DNA from: JACOND01 sp965202795
GTDB lineage: Bacteria > Bdellovibrionota > Bdellovibrionia > Bdellovibrionales > UBA1609
Assembly: GCA_965202795.1 (NCBI GenBank)
Contig: OZ241848.1
Coordinates: 2,418,001 to 2,482,000 of the forward strand
Reading direction: 5' to 3'
Length of the DNA: 64,000 nt
Part shown: positions 34,958 to 44,032 of the stretch, one piece after another
How the letters are laid out: the number at the start of each line of letters is the position of its first letter
Position numbering within the stretch: position 1 is the first letter of the stretch
The notes under the pieces: model-generated
The model's database searches: none
What the model was told of the DNA's origin: nothing
The model's input: only the letters and a program-made list of their open reading frames with translations
Position numbers and translations under genes: made by a program

Positions 34958-35282
34958 CAGCGCTCATCCGGAGCGGTTTAACTGGGAGGTTTTAAAGGAG
35001 ATCGATCAAAAAGCCACAGGAGGGAAAAACTTTATGCAGTTTATAGACACAATGGAAGAGGTTGGCAAAAAAAACTGGCAGGAAGGCCGCCAAGAAGGCC
35101 GCCAGGAAGGCCGCCAGGAAGGCCGGCAGGAAGGCAGGCAGGAGGGCCGACAGACAAGGGAGCGAGAGGTCATTTTCAACATGCTCCAGGAAAAGTTTGA
35201 TATTTCCGCTATTTCCAGGGCAACTGGCCTGCCTGAAAAGGAAGTCCGCAGGCTGAAAAACAGCAAAAAAACCGGCGGCTGA
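34958..35282 (+). pseudogene. Orphan C-terminal tail of an Rpn nuclease
   Basis: Starting at AGCGCTCATCCGGAGCGG the sequence repeats the last ~50 codons of the Rpn core (RFNWEVLKEIDQKATGGKNFMQFIDTMEEVGKKNWQ), then six or more QEGR repeats, then a complete tail DISAISRATGLPEKEVRRLKNSKKTGG. There is no start or nuclease domain; an upstream ATG at 34947 adds only three residues. The tail differs from that of copy 2 but resembles that of copy 1. It sits 70 bp after the stop of copy 2 in the same orientation. Confidence 0.8.
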
Positions 35283-35352
35283 TTTTTTTGCTGTTGCTTT
35301 TGCGCAAAAAATCAGCCGGATCCCAGCGCCGAACCTCCGCTTTTGCCTGCGG

Positions 35353-35772
35353 CTACTGTATATCCTCTTTTGTCTCTCTCATCTCAGGGAGAAAGTTTCT
35401 TCGCAGCCTGATCAGCTTGCCGTAATTCATGTTTTTCTTTTGTATCAGGGTAAAAATGCTGGGGCTTAAGAGCTTGCCCTTGATATGAAGCTCGTCGTCA
35501 AAATCAATATGCACCTGGCGGTTTTTGCCTCTTCCGGATCTTTTGGATCTTCTTCTTTTTTTCGCCGCCACTGCCGCCACAGCCGAAGCCGGCTCTGAAA
35601 CATGCGCCGCCGCCACAGCCGAAGCCGGCTCTGGCGCCATCCCGCCAAGAGAAATCAAGGCCGCGGCCAGGCCCGCCGGCCCGGCGGCTTTTTTAAAGCT
35701 CCAGACTGCCGCCTTAGGGCGCGCCCCTTCAAGCAGCGACTCAAATTTTTCCGTTTGGCTGTTTTTCATCAT
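35353..35772 (-). CDS. Uncharacterised protein at the end of the Glt-like block
   Basis: About 139 residues from the ATG at 35772, preceded by GGGAGGG. The N-terminal half has an Ala-rich, possibly membrane-spanning stretch (GPAGLAAALISLGGMAPEP) and a duplicated SEPASAVAA unit, then a basic block (KKRRRSKRSGRGKNR). The C-terminal domain (QVHIDFDDELHIKGKLLSPSIFTLIQKKNMNYGKLIRLRRNFLPEM) looks conserved. It follows the large TPR gene by 83 bp on the same strand and may belong to the same envelope complex. No family named. Confidence 0.6.
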   Translation of the reverse strand: MMKNSQTEKFESLLEGARPKAAVWSFKKAAGPAGLAAALISLGGMAPEPASAVAAAHVSEPASAVAAVAAKKRRRSKRSGRGKNRQVHIDFDDELHIKGKLLSPSIFTLIQKKNMNYGKLIRLRRNFLPEMRETKEDIQ

Positions 35773-35855
35773 AACTAACCCTCCCATATAATTATTAAGA
35801 CATCCACAAATATTCCGGCAGAATTTCTGGAGCTGTCTATGCTGCGTCTGAAAGC

Positions 35856-38800
35856 TCAGTTGCGGTCCCGGCCGGCAGCCGGCTTCCTTGGCGCCTGTTT
35901 CAGGCCAAAGCTGACTCTTCTGGAAAGCTTGGCCAGCTTTCTTTTCAGCCGGGGGGAGTTGGAGTAAAGCTTCAGCTCATCCACAAGCCCTCTGGCTTTC
36001 ACATAATCCCCCCTGTCAAAATTATCCTCCGGCGCCTCTGTCAGCGCAATCCCGTAATTTAAAAGGATTTCCGGCTTCGGCGATGGCTCTGATGAAAGCT
36101 TTTTAAACAGATTCACAGAAAGCCGCCATTTTTTTGCCCCGGCCAAAGCCGCGCCGTAGTTGTTTAAAAGGGCTGTTTTCTCCCGCTTGCCCGCGCCGCC
36201 CGCAGCCAAAAATTTCTTGTAGGAGCTTCGGTAAAGCAGATAGCTGTTGTAATAGTCATGGGAAGAGGCAAAAATCGTGGCCAGGTTGATCCGGGCCGGA
36301 TAATACGAAGACCTTCGCATCAGCGCCTTCTTAAACAGGGACACCGCCTCCCTGACCTCTCCGCGCCTCCAGGCCGCCACGCCCAAATTGTTCAGCAGCG
36401 AAGGCTCTCCGCGGCGCTTTGAAAGCAGCCGGTTTAAAATCAAAGCCCCCAGCTGCGGCCTTTTGCTGTCAAAATAAAAAACAGCCAGAGACTTTATCGC
36501 CGTCAAATTGTCCGGATCTTTGTTTAAAATGCCGGACACCGCGTCCAGCATTTTCTTTTCCTGCTGGCTTTTGACAGCCGAGGCAATGGTCCGAAACTCC
36601 GCGCCGGAAATCCCGCTGTTCCCGGAGCCTGGCTCCAGGCGGCTCAAAATGCTTCTTGAGACAACCCCTTTTTTGTCCAGCGCCTCCAGAGGCAAAATCT
36701 CTTTCAGGGCCGGCTCCGCGGCAAAGCCCTCAAACTTCCCCTCAGTGATTTTGATGGCGGCCAGCCCGGCATGCGCCTCGCCCAGGCCCTCGCTGTAAAT
36801 CCTCAGCTTTCGGGCTTTTTCAATGGCTAGGCGGTAGTTTCTCAAAGCGTCCCTGACATAAGGGGAGACCAGTTTTTTGACCCCCTCTTTGTATTGTCTC
36901 AGCCCCTCTTTGCCCAGCCCTTTCGGCAGGGGGACATTAAACAGCGCCTGCGCCATTTCCCTGTTGGCTTTTCCGGTCAGGGACAGCGCGGCGATAATCT
37001 GCTCGCCGTCGTTATAGCGGATGACCGGCTTCAGCCGCTCCTCTAACTGCCTCAAAAGCTTGATTTTTTTTGCTATGGCCGCCGCCTGCAGCCTGGGGTT
37101 TCGGGGAATGCGGGCCTGCTGAAAAGCGCCATAATGCCGGCTCGCAAAAACAAAGTGGCTGCGGGCCGCGTAGGAGACCCCCGCCCGGAGCTTCCCATGC
37201 AGAGTCATCGTCCGCCGCCGCCAAAAATCCGCCTTGGCCCGATTCCCCAGCCGGCTGTAAATTTCAGCGGTCCGAAACGAGGCCTGAACCAGGCTCAGCC
37301 TGTCGGGCGTGTTTGACTTCAGGTAAAAGCCGTAATGATCAATGGCGCGCTGCCACTGCCGCCGCCTCTCATACAGAAGCCCTATCAGGTAAAGGGCTTT
37401 GTGCTTTTCGCCCCCCCGCTTAAGCGCGCGGTATTGGGTGTAGGCATGAACAGCGCGGGGCGCATGATTCAGGGCGTCAAAAATCACCCCGGCGTTATAC
37501 CAGTAGTCAGCGGCTTTGGGGCTTCCCGGGTATTGCTCCGCGTAAAAGGCATAGCCCTCGGCGGCTTTTTTATAAAACCCAAGTTTTTCCTGGAGCGCGG
37601 GGATAAACTCTCTGGCTTTTTTTTGAATGGAGGCGTATTTTTTGGGATCATGGCGCAGGACCTCGGCATACATGGCGGCGGCCTTTTTTATGTCTTTGGC
37701 TTTTTCGTAATTCAGGCCGGCGTTATACCAGGCCACAGCGGTCAGGGCGGCGCCGGGGATGTCTCTGGCGAACTTTTCATAATGCCGCGCGCTGTCCCCG
37801 TATTTTTTCGCAAGCGCCAGGTCCTGGGCTTTTTTAAAGGACAGCTGCTCTAAAATCATCCGCGCCTCTTTGACAAGGGATTTGTCGGCATGCCGGCTGC
37901 GGGCAAACTGCGCGGCCAGCTTTTCCAGGGCCTCGTAGTTTTTGTTTTTGTTGTAAATGTCCAGCAGGATGCCGCCCACATTGCTTATCAGGGGCGAGCG
38001 CGGGTATTTTTCCGAAAAGGCCTGAAAATGCCCCGCCGCGGCGGACAGATGCCCAAAGTTGTAATAAAAGGCCGCCACCCGGTAGAGGATGGCCGAGCTG
38101 TTTTTCTCATTGGGGAATCGCTTCAGATAGCGGAGCGAGGCGGCGGCAAAATGCTTGACCGCCGGCGGAAACCGGACCGGGCCTTTTTCGGCGGCGGCGG
38201 TTATGGCTTTGAGCTTTTTTTGGCTGGGGAGCGCTTTTTCAAGCGCCAGAAGCTGGTTTGTGTAAGCCGGGGCCGCGTATTTGCTTCTCTGATGCCTGAC
38301 GATCACATGATCATAAGCCCTGGCCGCGGCCTGAAACTCGCCCAGGTCAAAAAGCAGCTCGCCGTGAAAAAACCTGACCTGATCGCTCCATTTTGAGTCT
38401 TTGAAGCCGGAAAAATAAATCTTGTAAAAACTCAGGGCCAGGGTTTTGGCCCTTTGGCTGCGCGACCGGCGGAAGCTTTGATGGTTTTCCAGGGCGTATT
38501 TTCTCAAGGTCACTTCAATTCTGTCAGAGGTTTTTTGAATCAGGTAAGGGTCCCGCCTGTTGGCTCTGGCCCATGCGCTGCCCCGGCCGTAGGCGCGCGC
38601 CCAAACCGCCGCCTCTCTTAAAATCGCCGCCGGCGGGCCGGAAACATAAACCGCGTCCACAATATGGTATTGATAGTCGGAGGCTTCCGGGGCTGCTGAG
38701 TCATGCCGGATCAGGCTTTTAAGCAGCGCGATCGCCCCGCGGGTTTTGCCTGTGTCCAGGCAGACATAGGCGAGCTTTTTGATTTGCGGCCAGGCCCGCG

Positions 38801-40025
38801 CGCCCAAAATATCTAAAAAGTAATCTTTGGCTTTTGAAAGCGGCCGGCCGGAATAAGTGTAAAACAGCACCAGGTCGTCGGCCGCGTCGGACGCAAAGGC
38901 AAACTTGGAGGCCGCCCCGCCCTCTGCCCGCCGGCCCTCCCGGATGATCCGCTCCAAAAGGGCCAGCCCTCTTTTTGCCTGGCCCATTTTGTAGCTGGCC
39001 CAGGCCATTTTATAGAGCGAAAAGAAATAAAACCGGCCCCCTTTGCGGGCGGCTGTTTTGCTGTAATAGCCAAAGGACTCTTTCCATTTTTTTTGGGAGA
39101 AAAAATGCTCCCCCAGCTGAAACCGCGCGTCATAAAGATGCGGGCTTTTCGGAAAGCGCCTTTCCAGCTCCGCAAAATAAACCGATCCCTGGCCCTCAAT
39201 GCCCAGCTGGTAGGCGTGAAAGCCCAAGTGATGCAGGACCTCGTCCATGCGCCTGTGGCGGGGGTAGTCTCGTTTAAAGCCCCGAAAAAGCTTAAGGGCT
39301 TTCCGGTTGTAAACCTCCGCCGCCCGCAGGTTCAGCCGGGGCCGGGGCTTTCTGGCCCCGCGGCTATGCTCCTCCATTTTTTTGTCAAAATCCGCATGCA
39401 GCTTGTGGGAGATAAACTGGGCTTTTTCCTTGTAAATGCTTCCCAGGCGCAGGATCAGCTCCGGGTCCCGCCGCTTTTTTAAGAGGCGGAAGAGGTGGGC
39501 GATCTCCTGGTTTTGGATCTCCTCCAGCTCAGCCTCGTCGGTGCCGGAGACATAATATTTTTGATAGCTTGAGGGGGGCTGAATTTCGCGGAGATTGATC
39601 CCGCGGCGGCGCCTTTTGCGGCCGGCCCTGACGGGGATCCTTTGTTTTTTGCCTCTTTGGATCCGCGTCCGGCGGGTTTTTTTGGCGGCGGGGGTCCGTT
39701 CGCCCGCGCCGCGGCTTAAGCCTGGGATCAGATTGATTTTGCCGCTGCTGATGTCTACGGTGATTTCGGGGCTTTCGGCCCCGGCGGCGCCTTCAAGCGC
39801 GCTTTCAAGGGAAAAATTTTGGGCGGCTTTGCCTTTTTCCTGAGAAAGCGGCCCGGCGCCTTCGCTCTGTGGCCCCCCTTTCGGGGCCGCTCTGCTTTGC
39901 TCCGCAGCCGCGCCTGCAGATCCAGCCGCGCCTTCTGCGGCAGCTTCGGCAAAGCTCTCCGCCGGAAGCGCAAAAACCAGGCAGGCAGCCAGCCCGCCCC
40001 AGCCTCTTATGCGCAGTTTCCTCAT
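35856..40025 (-). CDS. Very large exported TPR-repeat protein, GltD/AgmU-like
   Basis: 1389 residues preceded by GGAGGAGG, with a signal peptide (GGLAACLVFALPAESFA). After an Ala/Gly-rich and Arg-rich linker (residues 20-150), the rest is tetratricopeptide repeats: e.g. AEVYNRKALKLFRGFKRDYPRHRRMDEVLHHLGFHAY, YDARFQLGEHFFSQKKWKESFGYY, AVAWYNAGLNYEKAKDIKKAAAMYAEVL, LNNLGVAAWRRGEVREAVSLFKKAL. Size, export and position beside TIGR04565-type barrels fit the periplasmic TPR scaffold (GltD/AgmU) of the Myxococcus gliding/Glt complex. That identity is inferred from architecture. Confidence 0.75.
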   Translation of the reverse strand: MRKLRIRGWGGLAACLVFALPAESFAEAAAEGAAGSAGAAAEQSRAAPKGGPQSEGAGPLSQEKGKAAQNFSLESALEGAAGAESPEITVDISSGKINLIPGLSRGAGERTPAAKKTRRTRIQRGKKQRIPVRAGRKRRRRGINLREIQPPSSYQKYYVSGTDEAELEEIQNQEIAHLFRLLKKRRDPELILRLGSIYKEKAQFISHKLHADFDKKMEEHSRGARKPRPRLNLRAAEVYNRKALKLFRGFKRDYPRHRRMDEVLHHLGFHAYQLGIEGQGSVYFAELERRFPKSPHLYDARFQLGEHFFSQKKWKESFGYYSKTAARKGGRFYFFSLYKMAWASYKMGQAKRGLALLERIIREGRRAEGGAASKFAFASDAADDLVLFYTYSGRPLSKAKDYFLDILGARAWPQIKKLAYVCLDTGKTRGAIALLKSLIRHDSAAPEASDYQYHIVDAVYVSGPPAAILREAAVWARAYGRGSAWARANRRDPYLIQKTSDRIEVTLRKYALENHQSFRRSRSQRAKTLALSFYKIYFSGFKDSKWSDQVRFFHGELLFDLGEFQAAARAYDHVIVRHQRSKYAAPAYTNQLLALEKALPSQKKLKAITAAAEKGPVRFPPAVKHFAAASLRYLKRFPNEKNSSAILYRVAAFYYNFGHLSAAAGHFQAFSEKYPRSPLISNVGGILLDIYNKNKNYEALEKLAAQFARSRHADKSLVKEARMILEQLSFKKAQDLALAKKYGDSARHYEKFARDIPGAALTAVAWYNAGLNYEKAKDIKKAAAMYAEVLRHDPKKYASIQKKAREFIPALQEKLGFYKKAAEGYAFYAEQYPGSPKAADYWYNAGVIFDALNHAPRAVHAYTQYRALKRGGEKHKALYLIGLLYERRRQWQRAIDHYGFYLKSNTPDRLSLVQASFRTAEIYSRLGNRAKADFWRRRTMTLHGKLRAGVSYAARSHFVFASRHYGAFQQARIPRNPRLQAAAIAKKIKLLRQLEERLKPVIRYNDGEQIIAALSLTGKANREMAQALFNVPLPKGLGKEGLRQYKEGVKKLVSPYVRDALRNYRLAIEKARKLRIYSEGLGEAHAGLAAIKITEGKFEGFAAEPALKEILPLEALDKKGVVSRSILSRLEPGSGNSGISGAEFRTIASAVKSQQEKKMLDAVSGILNKDPDNLTAIKSLAVFYFDSKRPQLGALILNRLLSKRRGEPSLLNNLGVAAWRRGEVREAVSLFKKALMRRSSYYPARINLATIFASSHDYYNSYLLYRSSYKKFLAAGGAGKREKTALLNNYGAALAGAKKWRLSVNLFKKLSSEPSPKPEILLNYGIALTEAPEDNFDRGDYVKARGLVDELKLYSNSPRLKRKLAKLSRRVSFGLKQAPRKPAAGRDRN

Positions 40026-40174
40026 AGCCTCCTCCTGATTGTTATTGAAGCCCGCAAAAAAAAACCCGCCTCAAAAAAGCATTCAAGCGCCCTTCAAAGC
40101 CTGCAAAAAAAAACCGGCGCTCTCAAAAAAGCCCCCTTCAAAGCCCTCTTCAAAGCCCTCCGCCGCAGCCGCGC

Positions 40175-41902
40175 TCAGCGGCAGTTGTGCCTTCCCACAT
40201 AATGATAGTTTCCTAATTCGTCCAGCCAGCTTTCGCCCTCAAAGGGCCAGTATTCATACCCGTTTTGCACAAAATAATCCCGGCTGAATTTTTCGTCAAT
40301 TTTGACAGCGCCGCTGTATTTTCGGGCGATTTTCTTTTTCAGCTGCTCTCTTTTGCCTCTCAGCATATCATACCTCAGGTATTCCTCTGAGGTGAAGAGC
40401 TTTTCCAGATCGGCTTTAATGCCGGCCAGGATGGTTCTGACCAGCCGCCCCGCCCGTTTTTTTGTGGAGGCGATTCGCGCCCTCAGGAGGGCGCCGGCGT
40501 ACCGGCCCGCGCGGCCCCGCCTCCAGCTTTCCGGCAGCGCGCGCCAGCGGGCCAGCTCTTCGTCCAGGTTTTTCAGGTAGTCCAGATACCGGCGAAAGCG
40601 GGCGTTTTTTTGCGCCTGATCCAAAATCACCGGAGACAGCGCGGACGGCCGGCTCTGCCTTGCGGGGTTTGCGGCCTGAAAATAAGATCGGTAAAGCCGG
40701 CCCCATTTCAGGGCCTGGCGGACCTCTTTTAGGGTTGGCAGATACAGGGCGCGAAACAAATCCAGGACCTTTTCCAGCTCCTGGTGCCGGCATATATACA
40801 GGTAGACATAGCCCCTTAGAATCAGGGATTCCGGCTGATAGCGGTCCTGATAAAACCGCGAGTGCAGGGTTTGAAAGTTGCTCAGGGCGGAGCGAAACCT
40901 GCCCGCCCGCAGGTAATTCCAGCTGTTTTCCATTAAGGAGTCGGGCCAGTATTTTGTGTCTCTGGGGATGGAGCGGTAGACCTCTATGGATTTTTCAAAT
41001 TTTTCGGCCTGATAGAGGGCGCGCGCCTGGCCCATGAGGGCGGCCACCCGGGTTTCGTCTGTGAGGGTTTTTCGGGGGGCCGCCAGGTCTCCAAAAACCA
41101 GGGCGGCCTGAAGGGGCTTTCCCTCCTCGGCGTAGGAGAGCGCCAGCCGGTACATGGCCCGGCTGTAGAACAAGGTCCCCGGCCTGACCCGGCTGAAATA
41201 GCTGCGGGCTTTTTTGTATTTTTTCTTTTTAAAGTGATAGTCCCCGAAGTGAAAATACAGCTTTTCCCTTTGAAGGGCGGGGAACTCCCGCTCCCTGACA
41301 TTGGAGAAGACATACTCCAGAAAGCTTTCGTCGCCCATAAACTCGGTGATGCCCACAAGCTTTTCCAGCGCCTTGTATTTGTATTCGCCGCGGGCATTGC
41401 TGATCACATAAAGAAACTGCGGCGCGGCCAGATGATACAGATTCATTTCCGCAAAGGCGATGCCCAGGACATATTTGATTTGGATTCTTTTGCCTTTAAA
41501 GGCGCGGAGCTTGCTCAGCCGGTAAAGCTCATTTGAGCCATTGACATAGTCCCCTTTTTCAACAATGTTCAGCGCATGGCGGAGCTGGTTTCGGGGCGAA
41601 AGCGAGCGGATGCTGCGGCGGGATCTTCGGGAGGCGCGGGCGGGCTGGCGGGCCGCCTCTCCCCCGGCGCCGCCGGAAAGCAAACCGCGGGTTTTTTTGC
41701 GTGGCGCGGCCTTCCCTGCCGGGGCTGACGCTCCCGCTGCCGGGGCGGCCGTCCCGCCTCCGCCGCCGGAAAACAGCCCGCGCGGGGCTTTCCGGGCCTG
41801 CTGGGCTGCCGCGCCCGGCGCGGCGGGCAGCAAAACGCCGGCCGCCAGACACAGGGCAGCCAGCGGGAGGGGGCTTTTTATCCGCAAACTCTTTTTTATC
41901 AT
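40175..41902 (-). CDS. Exported TPR protein, GltC/GltE-like
   Basis: 575 residues with a signal peptide (LPLAALCLAAGVLLPAAPGAAA). Residues 40-90 hold a Gly/Ala linker with two GL(F/L)SGG blocks. The TPR-like region (LNIVEKGDYVNGSNELYRLSKL, KLYFHFGDYHFKKKKYKKARSYFSRV, YRLALSYAEEGKPLQAALVFGDL, ENSWNYLRAGRFRSALSNFQTL) and the C-terminal ~200 helical residues resemble periplasmic Glt TPR proteins. It lies between the barrel gene (7 bp upstream) and the giant TPR gene, which supports a shared complex. Confidence 0.72.
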   Translation of the reverse strand: MIKKSLRIKSPLPLAALCLAAGVLLPAAPGAAAQQARKAPRGLFSGGGGGTAAPAAGASAPAGKAAPRKKTRGLLSGGAGGEAARQPARASRRSRRSIRSLSPRNQLRHALNIVEKGDYVNGSNELYRLSKLRAFKGKRIQIKYVLGIAFAEMNLYHLAAPQFLYVISNARGEYKYKALEKLVGITEFMGDESFLEYVFSNVREREFPALQREKLYFHFGDYHFKKKKYKKARSYFSRVRPGTLFYSRAMYRLALSYAEEGKPLQAALVFGDLAAPRKTLTDETRVAALMGQARALYQAEKFEKSIEVYRSIPRDTKYWPDSLMENSWNYLRAGRFRSALSNFQTLHSRFYQDRYQPESLILRGYVYLYICRHQELEKVLDLFRALYLPTLKEVRQALKWGRLYRSYFQAANPARQSRPSALSPVILDQAQKNARFRRYLDYLKNLDEELARWRALPESWRRGRAGRYAGALLRARIASTKKRAGRLVRTILAGIKADLEKLFTSEEYLRYDMLRGKREQLKKKIARKYSGAVKIDEKFSRDYFVQNGYEYWPFEGESWLDELGNYHYVGRHNCR

Positions 41903-41909
41903 GATTTGA

Positions 41910-42851
41910 TTACCTGTCCGAAGCTCCCGGAAAATAATAATTCAGCCCAAACGACAGCAGCAGGTCATGATGAATGGCGTTTTTGCCGGCGCCTTCAGTC
42001 CCATAAACAGTGTATTGGTAGAAAAAGGGCAGCCACTGAAACTCCCAGGCAAAGCCCCAGCTTTTGTTTAGGGCGAAGGTTTGCCCAAAGCCAAAAGAGC
42101 CGGAGGCGACAATGGTCCTTGCGATTTGCCTGGCCTGCCCCTGGGGAAGCTCTTCCAGAAGGTCTTTGGGCAGCCCCTTGATTTTTGCCGCGCCGGCGCC
42201 CAGCTTAAAGAACATGTCAAAGTAGATGATTTTTTTGTTTAAGACGGCGAATTTCCCAAAAACCGGACTCCATTTATAATAAGCGCCCCCGTAAAACTCT
42301 GTCCAGACGGGGTTTGTGGCTTTGATGTTATTGGCCTCCAGCTCTGAGGACACGGGGCGGTTGAACCGGAAAAGCCCAAGCCCTTCCAGGCCAAAGCCAT
42401 GTTTTTCCCTGAAAAAAAATCCCACATGCCCTTTGCCGCCCATTTGATAAAAAAAGGAGTTGTTCAGCAGGTAGGAGAGCGACAGATTCAGCTCGCCTCT
42501 GGAGGTTTTTTGCAAATATCTTTTTTGGATGACAGACACAGACTCAAAGGGGGTCAGGGCTTTAAGGTCGGAGAGGCTTTTGACCTTTAGTTTTTTCAGC
42601 TTTTCCTCGCGCGAGGCCGCCGGCTCCCGCTTCATAAAGCCTGAAGCCCCGAAAAGCCCTTTGGCCGGGCCGGCCTCCCCCTCAGCCTGCGGCGCGGCCT
42701 GCTGAGCGGCAGCAGACGGCTTTTTTGCCAGCGCTTTGGCCTGGATTTTTCCCTGGGCTTTTGGCCAGGCATTGGCCGAAACCGCAAAAAAAGCCAGAGC
42801 GCGCAGGCTGGCAGAAAGCCCGGAAAAAACACCGGCCCTCCGGCACATCAT
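41910..42851 (-). CDS. Outer-membrane beta-barrel protein, GltB-like (TIGR04565-type)
   Basis: About 313 residues from the ATG at 42851 (MMCRRAG, preceded by CAGGGGGG); longer in-frame starts lie in repetitive DNA. After a signal-like helix (SLRALAFFAVSANA) and an Ala/Lys linker, the 200-residue C-terminal part shows alternating aromatic strands (ELNLSLSYLLNNSFFYQMG, GFFFREKHGFGLEGLGLFRF, VWTEFYGGAYYKWSP, HHDLLLSFGLNYYFPG). The closing strand ends in an aromatic, typical of BAM substrates. Length and neighbours fit GltA/GltB outer-membrane barrels. Confidence 0.75.
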   Translation of the reverse strand: MMCRRAGVFSGLSASLRALAFFAVSANAWPKAQGKIQAKALAKKPSAAAQQAAPQAEGEAGPAKGLFGASGFMKREPAASREEKLKKLKVKSLSDLKALTPFESVSVIQKRYLQKTSRGELNLSLSYLLNNSFFYQMGGKGHVGFFFREKHGFGLEGLGLFRFNRPVSSELEANNIKATNPVWTEFYGGAYYKWSPVFGKFAVLNKKIIYFDMFFKLGAGAAKIKGLPKDLLEELPQGQARQIARTIVASGSFGFGQTFALNKSWGFAWEFQWLPFFYQYTVYGTEGAGKNAIHHDLLLSFGLNYYFPGASDR

Positions 42852-43117
42852 CCCCCCTGCCGCTCCTGGAGAGGCTTCTTGAGAGGGTTCTCTCTGCGGG
42901 ATACAAACCTTCCGCGCCCCGCGGCGCGGCCTCCTCAGTTTCAAACACTTCAAGCGCAAAGCCAAATCAAATCCTCCGCCCAGCCAGGCCCAAAAAATCC
43001 CCAAAAAAATCCCCAAAAAATTCCACAGACAAACCTCCAATCAAACCCCCAGGCAAATCCAAATCCCCGATCAAAACCTTGCCCGCAGCCCCGCAAAACC
43101 CCCAATCAAATCCCTTA

Positions 43118-43894
43118 TCAAATCAAAAAAATCAGCCCCACATTGGCCATCAAATTAAAAATCACCCGTTTATGCTCCGGCTTCAGGTTTTGTGAGGGAA
43201 CGGGGGGCGCCGTCTCGTTCGGCGCAACATAAAGCTCCTTCATTTTGGCCGGGGCCGGGCCGTAATAGCCATACATGATAAAATCCCCGCGGACAGCCAG
43301 CCATCTGGCGAGGTAGAGTTTTTGTCCAAAGCCTATATTCAGGGCGGGGGTTTTGCCGTTGTCGTTAAAGACCATCAGTCCAGGCCCTCCAAAGCCATAA
43401 ATGGATAGATTCAGGACAAACCTTTTGGCCAGGCTGATTTTCCCGTAATAGGGGGTGTATTGGTAATTCACAAAGGCCATCATCAGGGGGTGCGGGGCGG
43501 CGCGCGGATGAAAGGACTTGCCTGCGGCGGCGGACTTTGTCGCCTCTATGTTTTTGGTTGTTTCCTCGTAGCGGCTGGCGTAGGGCGGAAAGTAAGACCC
43601 CATGAGGCTGACCCCGTGATGCTCCGCAAAATAAAAGGCCAGAAGCCCGGTCGCATACCATGGGAAGTAATACGGCTCGTCCAGGCCGTAGCTTCCGCTC
43701 AGTCCCAGCTCAATCCGGTTTTTCAGGGTCACGCGGCGGTCTAAGACCATTTTGGGGTCTTTAAAAAGGGGGAGGACAGACTCCCGCGCCAGCTCCTCCC
43801 TGGGGAATCGGATCTTGACCGCTCCGGCGGGGGGGGCGGCTGCCGCCCAGGCGCAGCCAATCAAAAAAACAGCCAAACATCTCTGGAGCGGCAC
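43118..43894 (-). CDS. Outer-membrane beta-barrel protein, GltA-like (TIGR04565-type)
   Basis: 258 residues with signal peptide MPLQRCLAVFLIGCAWAAAA. Strand pattern: RVTLKNRIELGLSGSYGLD, WYATGLLAFYFAEHHGVSLMGSYF, MAFVNYQYTPYYGKISLAKRFVLNLSIYGFGG, FNLMANVGLIFLI at the C-terminus. Shares the paired-barrel arrangement with the next gene, and would be the first gene of the block: GltA-GltB-TPR-TPR. 266 bp of low-complexity A/C-rich DNA separates it from the next barrel gene. Confidence 0.75.
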   Translation of the reverse strand: MPLQRCLAVFLIGCAWAAAAPPAGAVKIRFPREELARESVLPLFKDPKMVLDRRVTLKNRIELGLSGSYGLDEPYYFPWYATGLLAFYFAEHHGVSLMGSYFPPYASRYEETTKNIEATKSAAAGKSFHPRAAPHPLMMAFVNYQYTPYYGKISLAKRFVLNLSIYGFGGPGLMVFNDNGKTPALNIGFGQKLYLARWLAVRGDFIMYGYYGPAPAKMKELYVAPNETAPPVPSQNLKPEHKRVIFNLMANVGLIFLI

Positions 43895-44032
43895 AGCCCG
43901 ATTATAGCCCTCTTCAATGCCTGATTAAAGGGCGCCAGCTGGGCTAAGGTCCTGCCCTTTGGCAAATAACACAAAAAAAATAAAGTCTTCCGCGAGGCCC
44001 TGCCGATAAAGGGTATTGAGAGGACCCCCCCT

